A stretch of DNA of 64,000 nt from an uncultured Chitinophagaceae bacterium (GTDB taxonomy: Bacteria > Bacteroidota > Bacteroidia > Chitinophagales > Chitinophagaceae). The stretch covers positions 1-64,000 of the forward strand of contig CAIKTE010000219.1 in assembly GCA_903830285.1 (NCBI GenBank). Reading direction: 5' to 3'. This document shows positions 37,430-44,861 of this stretch, piece after piece. Position numbers and translations under genes: made by a program. Position 1 is the first letter of the stretch, and each line of letters opens with the position of its first letter. Below the pieces are notes generated by a model. That model searched no databases and was not told the DNA's origin. It saw only the letters and a program-made list of their open reading frames with translations.

Positions 37430-38335
37430 TTATTTTTTCTCCACAGCATGTCCGCCAAATTCTTTGCGCAATGCCGCTACGATCTTTCCCGAAAATGTAT
37501 CTTCTGTTTGTGAACGATAACGCATCATAACCGACATTGCAATCACAGGCGTTGGAACGCCCAACTCCAATGCGGTTTCCATCGTCCATTTTCCTTCGCC
37601 CGAAGAATGCATCACACCTTTGATGGCTTCTAATTTTGCATCCTTTAAAAATGCGGACTGTGTTAATTCCATCAGCCAGCCACGGATCACCGAACCATGA
37701 TTAAATAATGTTGCTACTTTTTCAAAGTCAACCTCGTAATCTGATCGTTGCAGCACTTCAAACCCTTCGGCGATTGATTGCATCATCCCGTATTCAATTC
37801 CGTTGTGTATCATTTTTATAAAATGCCCGCTACCTGATTTCCCCGCATACAAAGAGCCGCTTTCAACAGATATTTTATCGAATACTTCTTTAATGGATTC
37901 ATACGTATTCTTATCGCCGCCGATCATGGTACAAGCGCCATTCAATGCGCCATCCTGGCCGCCGCTTGTTCCGCAATCCAGAAAATTGATCTTCGCTTCT
38001 TTTAAGTATTCATAACGCCGGATAGAGTCTTTATAAAATGAATTGCCTCCGTCAATGACGATATCATTCTCTTGCAAATACGGCAATAATTCTTTAATTA
38101 CTGTATCAACGATTTCTCCGGATGGTACCATTAACCAAATAATTCTTTGTGCAGAGAACTGATCGCATATTTCTTTTAGGGAATCCGAGGTAACGATACC
38201 GTCCTTTTGTATCTCTTTTCGCAATTGCGGATTAGTGTCAAAAGCAAAAACTTCCAATCCGTTACGTTTTAAATTAAGAGCCAGGTTAAATCCCATTTTA
38301 CCCAACCCAATCATTGCAATTTGTTGCGCAGCCAT
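37430..38335 (-). CDS. gnd: 6-phosphogluconate dehydrogenase (decarboxylating), short type
   Basis: A 301-residue oxidative decarboxylase giving ribulose-5-phosphate. It starts with the Rossmann loop MIGLGKMGFNLALNLKRNG, contains DGGNSFYKDS, the substrate motif DCGTSGGQDGA, and the catalytic Lys-His region GHFIKMIHNGIEYGMMQ. At about 300 residues it is the short, GndA/YqeC-like form rather than the 470-residue enterobacterial form, and it may prefer NAD. It is transcribed divergently from the permease and ends three bases before the kinase. Confidence 0.9.
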   Translation of the reverse strand: MAAQQIAMIGLGKMGFNLALNLKRNGLEVFAFDTNPQLRKEIQKDGIVTSDSLKEICDQFSAQRIIWLMVPSGEIVDTVIKELLPYLQENDIVIDGGNSFYKDSIRRYEYLKEAKINFLDCGTSGGQDGALNGACTMIGGDKNTYESIKEVFDKISVESGSLYAGKSGSGHFIKMIHNGIEYGMMQSIAEGFEVLQRSDYEVDFEKVATLFNHGSVIRGWLMELTQSAFLKDAKLEAIKGVMHSSGEGKWTMETALELGVPTPVIAMSVMMRYRSQTEDTFSGKIVAALRKEFGGHAVEKK

Positions 38336-38479
38336 AACTAAAAATTGAAATTAAAACTACTTCATTTCGTCCGTTCACAGAAGATTTGTAAACCTGCATT
38401 CTCTTTCTTTCAAAAAGAGAAAGTACATTTAAGATAATTTAGTTCCTGTTGATAGCGTTTCATCATCAAAAAATCAGGC

Positions 38480-39790
38480 ATGCCATTATTGATCGTCTTG
38501 TGTTGTATTATTGGATTGGTGTTACTAATTTCCTGGGGGAAGATCAATCCCTTTCTTTCATTTTTAATTATTGCGATCCTTACCGGGTTATTATTAAAAA
38601 TGCCTGTTGAAAAGATCACCGGCTCTCTTCAAAAAGGAATGGGAGATACTTTGGGTTCATTGGCCATCATTGTTTCATTGGGTGCCATGCTGGGGAAATT
38701 GGTGGCTGAAACAGGTGCAGCACAAAAGATCGCTTCGGTGATGATGAATATTTCAGGAATGAAAAATATTCAATGGGCATTGGCTTTCACCGGATTTATT
38801 GTGGGCATTCCCTTATTTTATCCTGTTGCTTTTGTATTAATGATACCACTTATTTTTTCTGTGGTATATAAATATAAATTGCCTGCTGTTTATGTTGGAT
38901 TACCGATGCTGGCTTCTTTATCCGTCACTCATGGTTTTTTACCCCCACACCCTGCGCCGTCTGCATTGGTATTAATGTTTCATGCAAATATGGGAACGAC
39001 TTTGTTGTATGGTATCTGCATTGCTATTCCCGCAATTGTGATCGCAGGGCCGTTGTATTCTTCTACATTAAAAAATATCTCGTCTTCTTCATTGCAAACA
39101 TTTCAATCTAAGGAACTGTCTGCAGATAAATTACCCTCTGCATTCAGCAGTTTTTCTATAGCATTGTTACCCATTTTATTAATTGCGACAGCCTCTTTAT
39201 TACCTATCATATTTCATGACAAAACCATTATTTCCATTTGTCAATTTGTGAGCGAGCCATCGGTATTGATGCTAATCGCATTGATAACCGCAACATGCAC
39301 AATCGGTTTCCAATCTGGAAGGTCGATCAAAGAATTGATGGTTGATTATGCAGAATCCGTAAAAGATATTGCCCTGATCTTATTGATCTTTGGCGGTGCT
39401 GGTGCGTTTAAACAAATATTAGCCGACAGCGGCGTGAGTAATGAGGTTGCCATTGCTTTACAGGGTTTGCATTTGCAGCCTTTGATACTGGCCTGGTTAA
39501 TTGCAGCGATCATACGGGTTTGTGTAGGCTCATCTACCGTTGCGGGAATAACAACAGCGGGAATCATTTTGCCTATGATGAATCAACCCGGCATTAACCC
39601 TAGTTTAATGGTATTATCCATCGGCGCAGGGAGTTTGATGTTTTCTCATGTTAACGACATTGGCTTCTGGATGTTCAAGGAATATTTTAATCTTTCTGTA
39701 AAAGATACCATTCGTTCCTGGTCCATTATGGAAACCATTGTCTCTGTTATCGGATTGATCGGTGTTTTAATACTCAGTCTGTTTGTCTAA
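38480..39790 (+). CDS. gntP: Gluconate permease, GntP family
   Basis: A 436-residue inner-membrane proton symporter with about twelve helices. Family features include the N-terminal VLLISWGKINPFLSFLIIAI, the glycine-rich SLGAMLGKLVAETGAA, the loop HGFLPPHPAPSALV and the C-terminal GAGSLMFSHVNDIGFWMFKEYF. It imports gluconate or a related aldonate. It diverges from gnd-gluconokinase across a 144-base region containing an 8-bp hairpin at 38399-38421 that could be an operator. No regulator, edd or eda is nearby. Confidence 0.92.
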   Translation: MPLLIVLCCIIGLVLLISWGKINPFLSFLIIAILTGLLLKMPVEKITGSLQKGMGDTLGSLAIIVSLGAMLGKLVAETGAAQKIASVMMNISGMKNIQWALAFTGFIVGIPLFYPVAFVLMIPLIFSVVYKYKLPAVYVGLPMLASLSVTHGFLPPHPAPSALVLMFHANMGTTLLYGICIAIPAIVIAGPLYSSTLKNISSSSLQTFQSKELSADKLPSAFSSFSIALLPILLIATASLLPIIFHDKTIISICQFVSEPSVLMLIALITATCTIGFQSGRSIKELMVDYAESVKDIALILLIFGGAGAFKQILADSGVSNEVAIALQGLHLQPLILAWLIAAIIRVCVGSSTVAGITTAGIILPMMNQPGINPSLMVLSIGAGSLMFSHVNDIGFWMFKEYFNLSVKDTIRSWSIMETIVSVIGLIGVLILSLFV

Positions 39791-39798
39791 GTCTTTTC

Positions 39799-40398
39799 TT
39801 ACAAAATATTATTGACTGCTGCAGTCCCCTGTTGCAATCGTTCTTCATATCCTCCGCTTATTTCAACCCAGGTTGTCTGTTGGTTAATGAGCAGGTCTTT
39901 GTAAATATGATAAAGCTCTCTTCTAGGTTCTTCTGCAGGATATTCGCGAAGGTCATCTTTAACCCAGGGAAGGTCAACATCGCAAAGCAGGTAGAGATCA
40001 TATTTTCTGCTCACGATCTCATCGAGAATAAATTGGTGACATTTACCAAAAACATATTCGTCCCATACTTTCATCACATACATATCCGTATCAATAAAAA
40101 GCAGGGGCTGATGATCGATCACTCTTTGTGAATTCTTATTTATATAAATATTTTCAGCCGTTTTTGACCATTCGTTTTTGACCACCGACAAATACTCTTC
40201 CTCTAAAGCTATCTGTCCTTTTGCAATGGCAAGCAGCTCTTCATGATCATATTCCTTTCCGTTCGTGATCAAATATTCTCTTGCAAACTCCGGGCACCAC
40301 AGCATTTCATAATGCTGTGCCAATAGTTCGCACAGTGTGCTTTTGCCTGTTGATTCAGGACCGATCACCACAATCTTTTTTATGGCTTGTTTTTCCAT
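39799..40398 (-). CDS. AAA-type ATPase, NadR-like ribosylnicotinamide kinase domain
   Basis: A 199-residue P-loop protein with the Walker A motif GPESTGKST at 13-21 and a NadR-kinase-like continuation (CPEFAREYL, LYLLCDVDLPWVKDDLRE). This domain phosphorylates nicotinamide riboside to NMN in NadR. The NMN adenylyltransferase half is missing, so the protein covers only the kinase step; nadD elsewhere in the window might finish NAD synthesis. The start overlaps the end of the tag gene, and pnuC is one gene further upstream, which strongly supports nicotinamide riboside salvage. Confidence 0.82.
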   Translation of the reverse strand: MEKQAIKKIVVIGPESTGKSTLCELLAQHYEMLWCPEFAREYLITNGKEYDHEELLAIAKGQIALEEEYLSVVKNEWSKTAENIYINKNSQRVIDHQPLLFIDTDMYVMKVWDEYVFGKCHQFILDEIVSRKYDLYLLCDVDLPWVKDDLREYPAEEPRRELYHIYKDLLINQQTTWVEISGGYEERLQQGTAAVNNIL

Positions 40399-40940
40399 GA
40401 AGGTTTTGCTTTCATCAGTTTTTTATAAACAGGGCATGCTTCTATATGTGCTCCCGGCAAATATCCCGTACTCATCAAAAATTCATTTACTATTTCTCCA
40501 CCGGTAAACCGAAAGGTTGTTTTAAATAATTTTGTCCACTCATCTTTTGTTTTGGGATGATGGTGGTCGAGCCATTTCTTAAATGAGCCGAACTGTTTTT
40601 GCAATTGCAAAATGGTCTTTGCGTTTTCTATGGCCGCATTTATTTTTAGGCGATTGCGTATAATGCCTGCGTCGTTCATCAATCTGTCAAAATCTTTCTG
40701 TTGATAGGAAGCGACCTTTTTAATATTGAAATTGTGATACGCTGTTCTGAAAGTTTCCTGTTTCTTTAAAATGGTTGTCCAGCTTAATCCTGCCTGATTG
40801 ATCTCCAATATCAATCTGCAAAATAATTCATCATCTGTTTCTATCGGAAAACCATATTGGGTATCATGATAGATCTTATGAACATTGCGATCATCTTCTT
40901 TCATCGTGTGGATTACTTCACAATAGGATGCCATGATCAT
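40380..40940 (-). CDS. tag: DNA-3-methyladenine glycosylase I
   Basis: A 186-residue base-excision glycosylase removing 3-methyladenine from alkylated DNA. Zinc ligands of the HhH superfamily Tag proteins are in place: Cys in MASYCEVI, His in KIYHDTQYG, and the C-terminal His and Cys in GAHIEAC. The substrate pocket LILEINQAGLSWTTILKK is typical. A start three codons downstream (ATG 40934) is also possible, but the ATG at 40940 overlaps the pnuC stop as ATGA, which suggests coupling. Its place between two NAD-salvage genes is unusual. Confidence 0.92.
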   Translation of the reverse strand: MIMASYCEVIHTMKEDDRNVHKIYHDTQYGFPIETDDELFCRLILEINQAGLSWTTILKKQETFRTAYHNFNIKKVASYQQKDFDRLMNDAGIIRNRLKINAAIENAKTILQLQKQFGSFKKWLDHHHPKTKDEWTKLFKTTFRFTGGEIVNEFLMSTGYLPGAHIEACPVYKKLMKAKPSWKNKP

Positions 40941-41572
40941 GCTTTATTTAATTGTTTTCTTTTTTCGATCCATTCAAATAATCCCGCAAAAGCAAGTATC
41001 AGTAATATAAGAAACTGTACGCTTGTAAAAACATAGCCTTTGATAAAATACAGCGGGATGGATGCACAATTTGTTGCGATCCACCAGATCCAGCTTTCAA
41101 TTTTTTTCTTCGCCATCAACCACATTCCTGTATAAGCTGTTGCACTTGCAAATGCATCGGCCCAGGGAATGGCGCCCGGTGCAAATGTATTTTTCAACCA
41201 GGTAAGCGAAAAGTAGATAGCAACATAAAAAACAGCAAAGAACAATAATTGTTGCACCCATTCTTTTTTACTACTGTAAGTGATATGCAAGACAGCTTCG
41301 TGTTTTACCATGTCCTTTTTTGACCACAAGATCCATCCGTAAATACTCATCACCGTGTAATACAAATTCACACTTGCTTCTCCGAATAATTTTCCCTTGA
41401 TACTGATGTAGATGTATAAAATAGTATTGATCAATCCCACCGGATACACCAAGATATTTTCTTTCTTGCTGAACCATACGCTGCCAATGCCGCAAAACAC
41501 GCCAATATATTCCAGCCAGGATGTTTGTTGCATTCCTATAGTGAATTGGTCAAATATTTCAGTTGCGTTCAC
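40937..41572 (-). CDS. pnuC: Nicotinamide riboside transporter PnuC
   Basis: An inner-membrane facilitator of about 211 residues with seven helices for nicotinamide riboside. Signatures are TSWLEYIGVFCGIGSVWFS, KENILVYPVGLINTILYIY and the aromatic ligand-binding residues such as SIYGWILW. The start at GTG 41572 was chosen because it lies just downstream of an exact -7 box (41599-41606) and fits the family N-terminus; ATG 41533 is the alternative, and longer forms would run into the divergent OsmC gene. It leads an overlapping operon with tag and the NadR-kinase-like gene. Confidence 0.87.
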   Translation of the reverse strand: MNATEIFDQFTIGMQQTSWLEYIGVFCGIGSVWFSKKENILVYPVGLINTILYIYISIKGKLFGEASVNLYYTVMSIYGWILWSKKDMVKHEAVLHITYSSKKEWVQQLLFFAVFYVAIYFSLTWLKNTFAPGAIPWADAFASATAYTGMWLMAKKKIESWIWWIATNCASIPLYFIKGYVFTSVQFLILLILAFAGLFEWIEKRKQLNKA

Positions 41573-41598
41573 GATTTGCGTAATTTTCTGATAGCTTT

Positions 41599-41606
41599 CA
41601 AAGATA
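41599..41606 (-). promoter_or_regulatory. -7 box for the pnuC operon
   Basis: Minus-strand TATCTTTG, an exact consensus match 26 bases before the chosen pnuC start. It is 15 bases from the opposite-facing box of the OsmC gene. Confidence 0.55.
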
Positions 41607-41621
41607 AAGCGCAGTAATGTA

Positions 41622-41629
41622 TAAATTTG
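41622..41629 (+). promoter_or_regulatory. -7 box for the OsmC-family gene
   Basis: TAAATTTG, an exact TAnnTTTG match 22 bases before the start codon. It is back-to-back with the pnuC box, so the two promoters may compete. Confidence 0.55.
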
Positions 41630-41651
41630 CTTACAAATAAATAATAAAACT

Positions 41652-42062
41652 ATGGTACGCAATGCAACCGCCGTTTGGAACGGCCCCGGTAAAACAGGCA
41701 ATGGCCACCTTACCACACAAAGCACAACGCTTGATAAAACACAATATTCTTACCTGTCTCGTTTTGAACAGGGTGTTGGAACTAATCCTGAAGAATTAAT
41801 TGCAGCAGCACATGCAGGATGTTTCACGATGAAACTATCTTTTGTGTTGGGTGCTTTAGGATTTACTCCTGAAACATTGACCACAAAATGTGAGATCACT
41901 TTGGGTGATGGTGTGATTACTTTATCACATTTGATCTTAGAAGCTAAAGTACCGGGCATCAGTAAAGAACAATTTGATGCAGCGGTTAAAGATGCTGAAG
42001 TGAATTGTCCGATCTCAAAATCTTTAAACACAACAATTACTACCAGCGCAACTTTATTGTAA
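41652..42062 (+). CDS. OsmC family peroxiredoxin
   Basis: A 136-residue OsmC/Ohr-fold protein that reduces organic hydroperoxides. Motifs are the N-terminal [18 protein letters not shown], the first-cysteine region [19 protein letters not shown] and the second cysteine in [11 protein letters not shown]. The HAGCF context is of the OsmC rather than Ohr type. The protein is cytosolic and of normal length. It has its own promoter and terminator and diverges from the pnuC operon. Confidence 0.93.
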   Translation: MVRNATAVWNGPGKTGNGHLTTQSTTLDKTQYSYLSRFEQGVGTNPEELIAAAHAGCFTMKLSFVLGALGFTPETLTTKCEITLGDGVITLSHLILEAKVPGISKEQFDAAVKDAEVNCPISKSLNTTITTSATLL

Positions 42063-42082
42063 TTGGATCTTTGTTCTTATGT

Positions 42083-42108
42083 AAAGGCAATTCTCATGAG
42101 TTGCCTTT
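42083..42108 (+). terminator. Intrinsic terminator of the OsmC-family gene
   Basis: A stem AAAGGCAA / TTGCCTTT (42083-42090 with 42101-42108) with a ten-base loop holding the palindrome CTCATGAG is followed by a T run. It overlaps the last bases of the convergent small gene. Confidence 0.8.
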
Positions 42109-42241
42109 ATTTTTTTCTTTTGTTGATGATGATTATAGTGGCAACAATGGCCAGTAATAAAAATGGGAACCATGCACCCAGATAATATCCCACTTTATAT
42201 CCCATATCGTGTGCAGATGTTGTATCAGAAAATAAAAACAT
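42107..42241 (-). CDS. Small single-pass membrane protein
   Basis: A short protein of about 44 residues starting MFLFSDTTSAHDMGYKVGYY, with one transmembrane helix (GAWFPFLLLAIVATIIII) and a basic tail NKRKK, so the N-terminus is probably outside. I do not recognise a named family, though very similar small proteins seem common in Bacteroidota. ATG 42241 is preferred; longer starts at 42283 or 42334 would overlap the DUF2891 gene. Its function is unknown. Confidence 0.5.
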   Translation of the reverse strand: MFLFSDTTSAHDMGYKVGYYLGAWFPFLLLAIVATIIIINKRKK

Positions 42242-42266
42242 AAGGTTTGTTTTAAAATAAGCGATT

Positions 42267-43367
42267 TTATTGTGTAATGGCATAAACGGCAAAGCTTGCC
42301 AGCCAATGTTCCCCGCCATAAGCGCCGGATGCAATATTGGGCAGACTTGCTTTCAGATGCTTAATAGAAGATTGAATCAATAATTGTTTCCTCTTGTCTA
42401 TTTTGGGCAACATGGAAGCTATGCCTTTCATGCACCAGCTTCTGCTGAAACACAATCCATCCAAATGAACGATCGTCATATCTGTTCTGTCCGAAACAAC
42501 GGGTAATACAGTCAGGTGTTGTAAAGAGGTCAAACTAAAGTATTGATCGAACCATTGCAGGAATTCGGATTTGTTCAACACCCTTCTCATCAAGTCGGCT
42601 TCTTCCAATGAAGGAGATAAAAAATCTGTTCCGTCGGGCTCCCAAATTGCTGCTGCATTTTTATCTTTTTCAAAGATCTTTCTGGACGCTTGAATGATGG
42701 CTTCTTCAAATTTTTTATTTCCTGCTGCTCTAGCATAATCCAATGCAAATACCAATCCAAATGCAGTATTGGGATGAACACCTGTTCTGTTGGGGTATGT
42801 TTGTTTGGGTAAAAATCTCATCCATAAATTAACAACGGTATCGGTCAATGGCTGTAATGCATTTCTCCATTTTATTCCGTCTTCATCGATCCATGAATCT
42901 AATTCCTGCTGCAGTTTTAATATCCATGCCCAGCCATAGGTCCTTTCAAATCCTTTTGAAAGCGGTGCATCAAAATACTTCGCTTCTTTCTGCAAATTCT
43001 CAGGCGATATATTTCCCGAAATAATCTCTCTGATCTTTTTTGCATCAGTTAATGCAGGGAAATCTTTCAGCAGTTTTACCAGCATCCAATGACCATGAAC
43101 GCTACTATGCCAATCCAAACAACCGTAAAAAGCAGGGTGCATCTTTTTCGGTGTGATCATTTGATCGCTGTCACCAATAGCCAAATGATTGATCTTATTG
43201 GGATATTCCTGTACTATGCATTTCAATGGCAAAGAGGCAAGATATGCTGCTCCTTCATCAGTCAGTTGAAATTTTGTGCTGTCCTTGTTTACCCTAAAAT
43301 ATGTTTTGGTCTGCGCCTCGACTTTATTCAGGCAGATCATTAATAAGAAGAATATTATTTTTCTCAT
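42267..43367 (-). CDS. DUF2891 domain-containing secreted protein
   Basis: A 366-residue exported protein with a signal peptide (ending near VEAQ) and a DUF2891 domain over almost its whole length. Conserved points include HPAFYGCLDWHSSVHGHWML, the region QTYPNRTGVHPNTAFGL, and SLEEADLMRRVL, consistent with an (alpha/alpha) barrel of the six-hairpin glycosidase type. Enzymatic activity is not established for the family; a carbohydrate-active role is a reasonable guess. It starts five bases after the DinB gene on the same strand. Confidence 0.87.
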   Translation of the reverse strand: MRKIIFFLLMICLNKVEAQTKTYFRVNKDSTKFQLTDEGAAYLASLPLKCIVQEYPNKINHLAIGDSDQMITPKKMHPAFYGCLDWHSSVHGHWMLVKLLKDFPALTDAKKIREIISGNISPENLQKEAKYFDAPLSKGFERTYGWAWILKLQQELDSWIDEDGIKWRNALQPLTDTVVNLWMRFLPKQTYPNRTGVHPNTAFGLVFALDYARAAGNKKFEEAIIQASRKIFEKDKNAAAIWEPDGTDFLSPSLEEADLMRRVLNKSEFLQWFDQYFSLTSLQHLTVLPVVSDRTDMTIVHLDGLCFSRSWCMKGIASMLPKIDKRKQLLIQSSIKHLKASLPNIASGAYGGEHWLASFAVYAITQ

Positions 43368-43372
43368 GTTGC

Positions 43373-43900
43373 TTATTTATTTTTCAGATCTCTTTCCACG
43401 ATCGTTTGATGATGATGAACATGATAGGCCGTGAAATACAGCATTTCACGCAATGTTAATTTACCCAGCAGGGGATGTGGTAAAATATACTTATCCAAAG
43501 ACTCTTCTGATTGTCCGGATGTTTTCTTACTCAATGAATTCACTAATTCACCCAATCGTTTTAGCAAGTTTTCTTTTTGTGCAAGGCCCACCGTAGGCGG
43601 AATAAATCTACCGCTTGCTTTTGCGCCTTCCTGAATTTTGTTTTGATATTTTGCAATCAGCTCATCATATGTTTTGGATGGGCGGTTCGCCTTACCAAAT
43701 AATAATTGAAGAATCATTTTAGGCAATGCAATTGCCATGTTCACCGGCTGAACCGATCTTACCAAATGATCTAATTGTTGTGCGGCACTCCATTTATCGG
43801 TGGGTGCATAACAAAAATCTTCCTCCTTCAATCCTTTAATCAGATCAATGAATTCCTGATGATTCTTTTGTAATAGTTCTGCGATCTCCTTATTGGTCAT
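43373..43900 (-). CDS. DinB family protein
   Basis: A 175-residue four-helix bundle protein of the DinB/YfiT superfamily. The likely metal-binding histidines are in QQLDHLVRS (first) and YHVHHHQTIVERDL (last two). Members include thiol S-transferases and damage-induced proteins of unknown activity. The protein is cytosolic. It shares strand and close spacing with the DUF2891 gene, but no functional link is obvious. Full-length; the substrate is unknown. Confidence 0.87.
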   Translation of the reverse strand: MTNKEIAELLQKNHQEFIDLIKGLKEEDFCYAPTDKWSAAQQLDHLVRSVQPVNMAIALPKMILQLLFGKANRPSKTYDELIAKYQNKIQEGAKASGRFIPPTVGLAQKENLLKRLGELVNSLSKKTSGQSEESLDKYILPHPLLGKLTLREMLYFTAYHVHHHQTIVERDLKNK

Positions 43901-43964
43901 GGTAAGGTTTTATTAAAGATAAAGACTGCATAGAATTGAAGAAGAACAAATTCTTGTTTTATCG

Positions 43965-44025
43965 CCACGAATGCACGAATAAAATTCAATTACAAAAGCA
44001 TTCCTGTTTATTCGTGCATTCGTGG
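43965..44025. repeat. Intergenic palindromic element, copy A
   Basis: Perfect 19-bp inverted arms, 43965-43983 and 44007-44025, share the core CCACGAATGCACGAAT around a 23-base loop. The same core forms another hairpin at 48217-48268, so this is a dispersed REP-like element rather than a simple terminator. Confidence 0.82.
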
Positions 44026-44037
44026 TAAAATAAAAAA

Positions 44038-44057
44038 GCCCCTGAACATTCAGAGGC
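44038..44057 (-). terminator. Intrinsic terminator of the Nfu gene
   Basis: An eight-position stem with one mismatch (GCCCCTGA / TCAGAGGC) and a four-base loop is followed on the minus strand by a T run. It lies 25 bases after the Nfu stop. Confidence 0.72.
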
Positions 44058-44081
44058 ATTTCTTATATTTTGACTTGCTAA

Positions 44082-44681
44082 TTATTCAGCTTCGGCAACT
44101 ACTTCTTTTACTTCGGGGATCATGCGCTTCATCATTCCTTCGATTCCGGCTTTTAAGGTAACCATTGAAGAGGGGCATCCGCTGCAACTTCCCTGCAACA
44201 TCAAATTCACCACACCGGCATTATAACTTCTGAACTGAATGGCACCGCCATCCATTTCAACAGCAGGCTTTACGTAATTCTCCAGCAATTCTTTTACGCG
44301 TTTTACCACATCATCATCATCGGCAGAAACAGTATTACTTGCTTCGTGTTTATATTTTGCGGCTTCTTCTTCATTTACAACAACACCTCCGTTTTCCAGA
44401 TAATCTTTCAGGAATTGTTTGATGGTTGGGATCACATCCTGCCAATCTTCTGTATCATTTGTTTTAGTCAACGTAACAAAATTGCTGGCTATAAAAACAC
44501 TTTTTATAAAGGGAAAACTGAACAATTCTTTTGCCAAAGGGGATGGCGTAAGATTGGTCTCGTCCTGAAAATCGATGCTCTTGCCGGGATACAATAATTT
44601 GTTGGCAACAAACTTCATGGTTTCGGGATTAGGTGTCATCTCTGTATAAATACTTACAATGGCATTTCCTGTTTTGATCAT
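44082..44681 (-). CDS. nfuA: NifU/Nfu family Fe-S cluster scaffold protein
   Basis: A 199-residue Fe-S carrier that hands clusters to apo-proteins. It has an N-terminal Nfu_N domain (about 11-97, EMTPNPETMKFVANK) and a C-terminal NifU-like domain with the cluster ligands Cys166 and Cys169 in GSCSGCP. The two-domain plan is as in mitochondrial and many bacterial Nfu proteins. It has its own -7 box and terminator, so it is probably monocistronic. The symbol is by family; the A-type-domain NfuA of E. coli differs in its N-terminal domain. Confidence 0.88.
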   Translation of the reverse strand: MIKTGNAIVSIYTEMTPNPETMKFVANKLLYPGKSIDFQDETNLTPSPLAKELFSFPFIKSVFIASNFVTLTKTNDTEDWQDVIPTIKQFLKDYLENGGVVVNEEEAAKYKHEASNTVSADDDDVVKRVKELLENYVKPAVEMDGGAIQFRSYNAGVVNLMLQGSCSGCPSSMVTLKAGIEGMMKRMIPEVKEVVAEAE

Positions 44682-44703
44682 AACAACACGTTTTATTCAG
44701 TTG

Positions 44704-44711
44704 CAAAAATA
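44704..44711 (-). promoter_or_regulatory. -7 box for the Nfu gene
   Basis: Minus-strand TATTTTTG, an exact consensus match 22 bases before the Nfu start. The -33 element is weak. Confidence 0.5.
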
Positions 44712-44817
44712 AAGAAATAATAAGAGCATCGGTTTAATCACGACGGCAAAGTCTTTCGCAAAACGATATTTTTGGATGAACCAAGCTATAGAACAGCTAT
44801 TAAACAGCGATTGCATT

Positions 44818-44851
44818 CGATTCTTTCAGTGAAAGAATCGCACTCTTGTAC
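44818..44851. repeat. Short perfect hairpin plus dispersed 14-mer
   Basis: Positions 44818-44840 form an 11-bp inverted repeat around one base (CGATTCTTTCA / TGAAAGAATCG). The following TCGCACTCTTGTAC (44838-44851) is identical to 27635-27648. It follows the UvrD stop but has no T run, so it is not a normal terminator. Confidence 0.55.
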
Positions 44852-44861
44852 TGAAACAGTT

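Noticed and set aside
41572-41725. Longer N-terminus of PnuC
   Set aside because: It would overlap the divergent OsmC gene and run through both promoter boxes; the extra residues do not resemble the family.
44818-44840. Hairpin after uvrD as a terminator
   Set aside because: No T run follows it on the minus strand.
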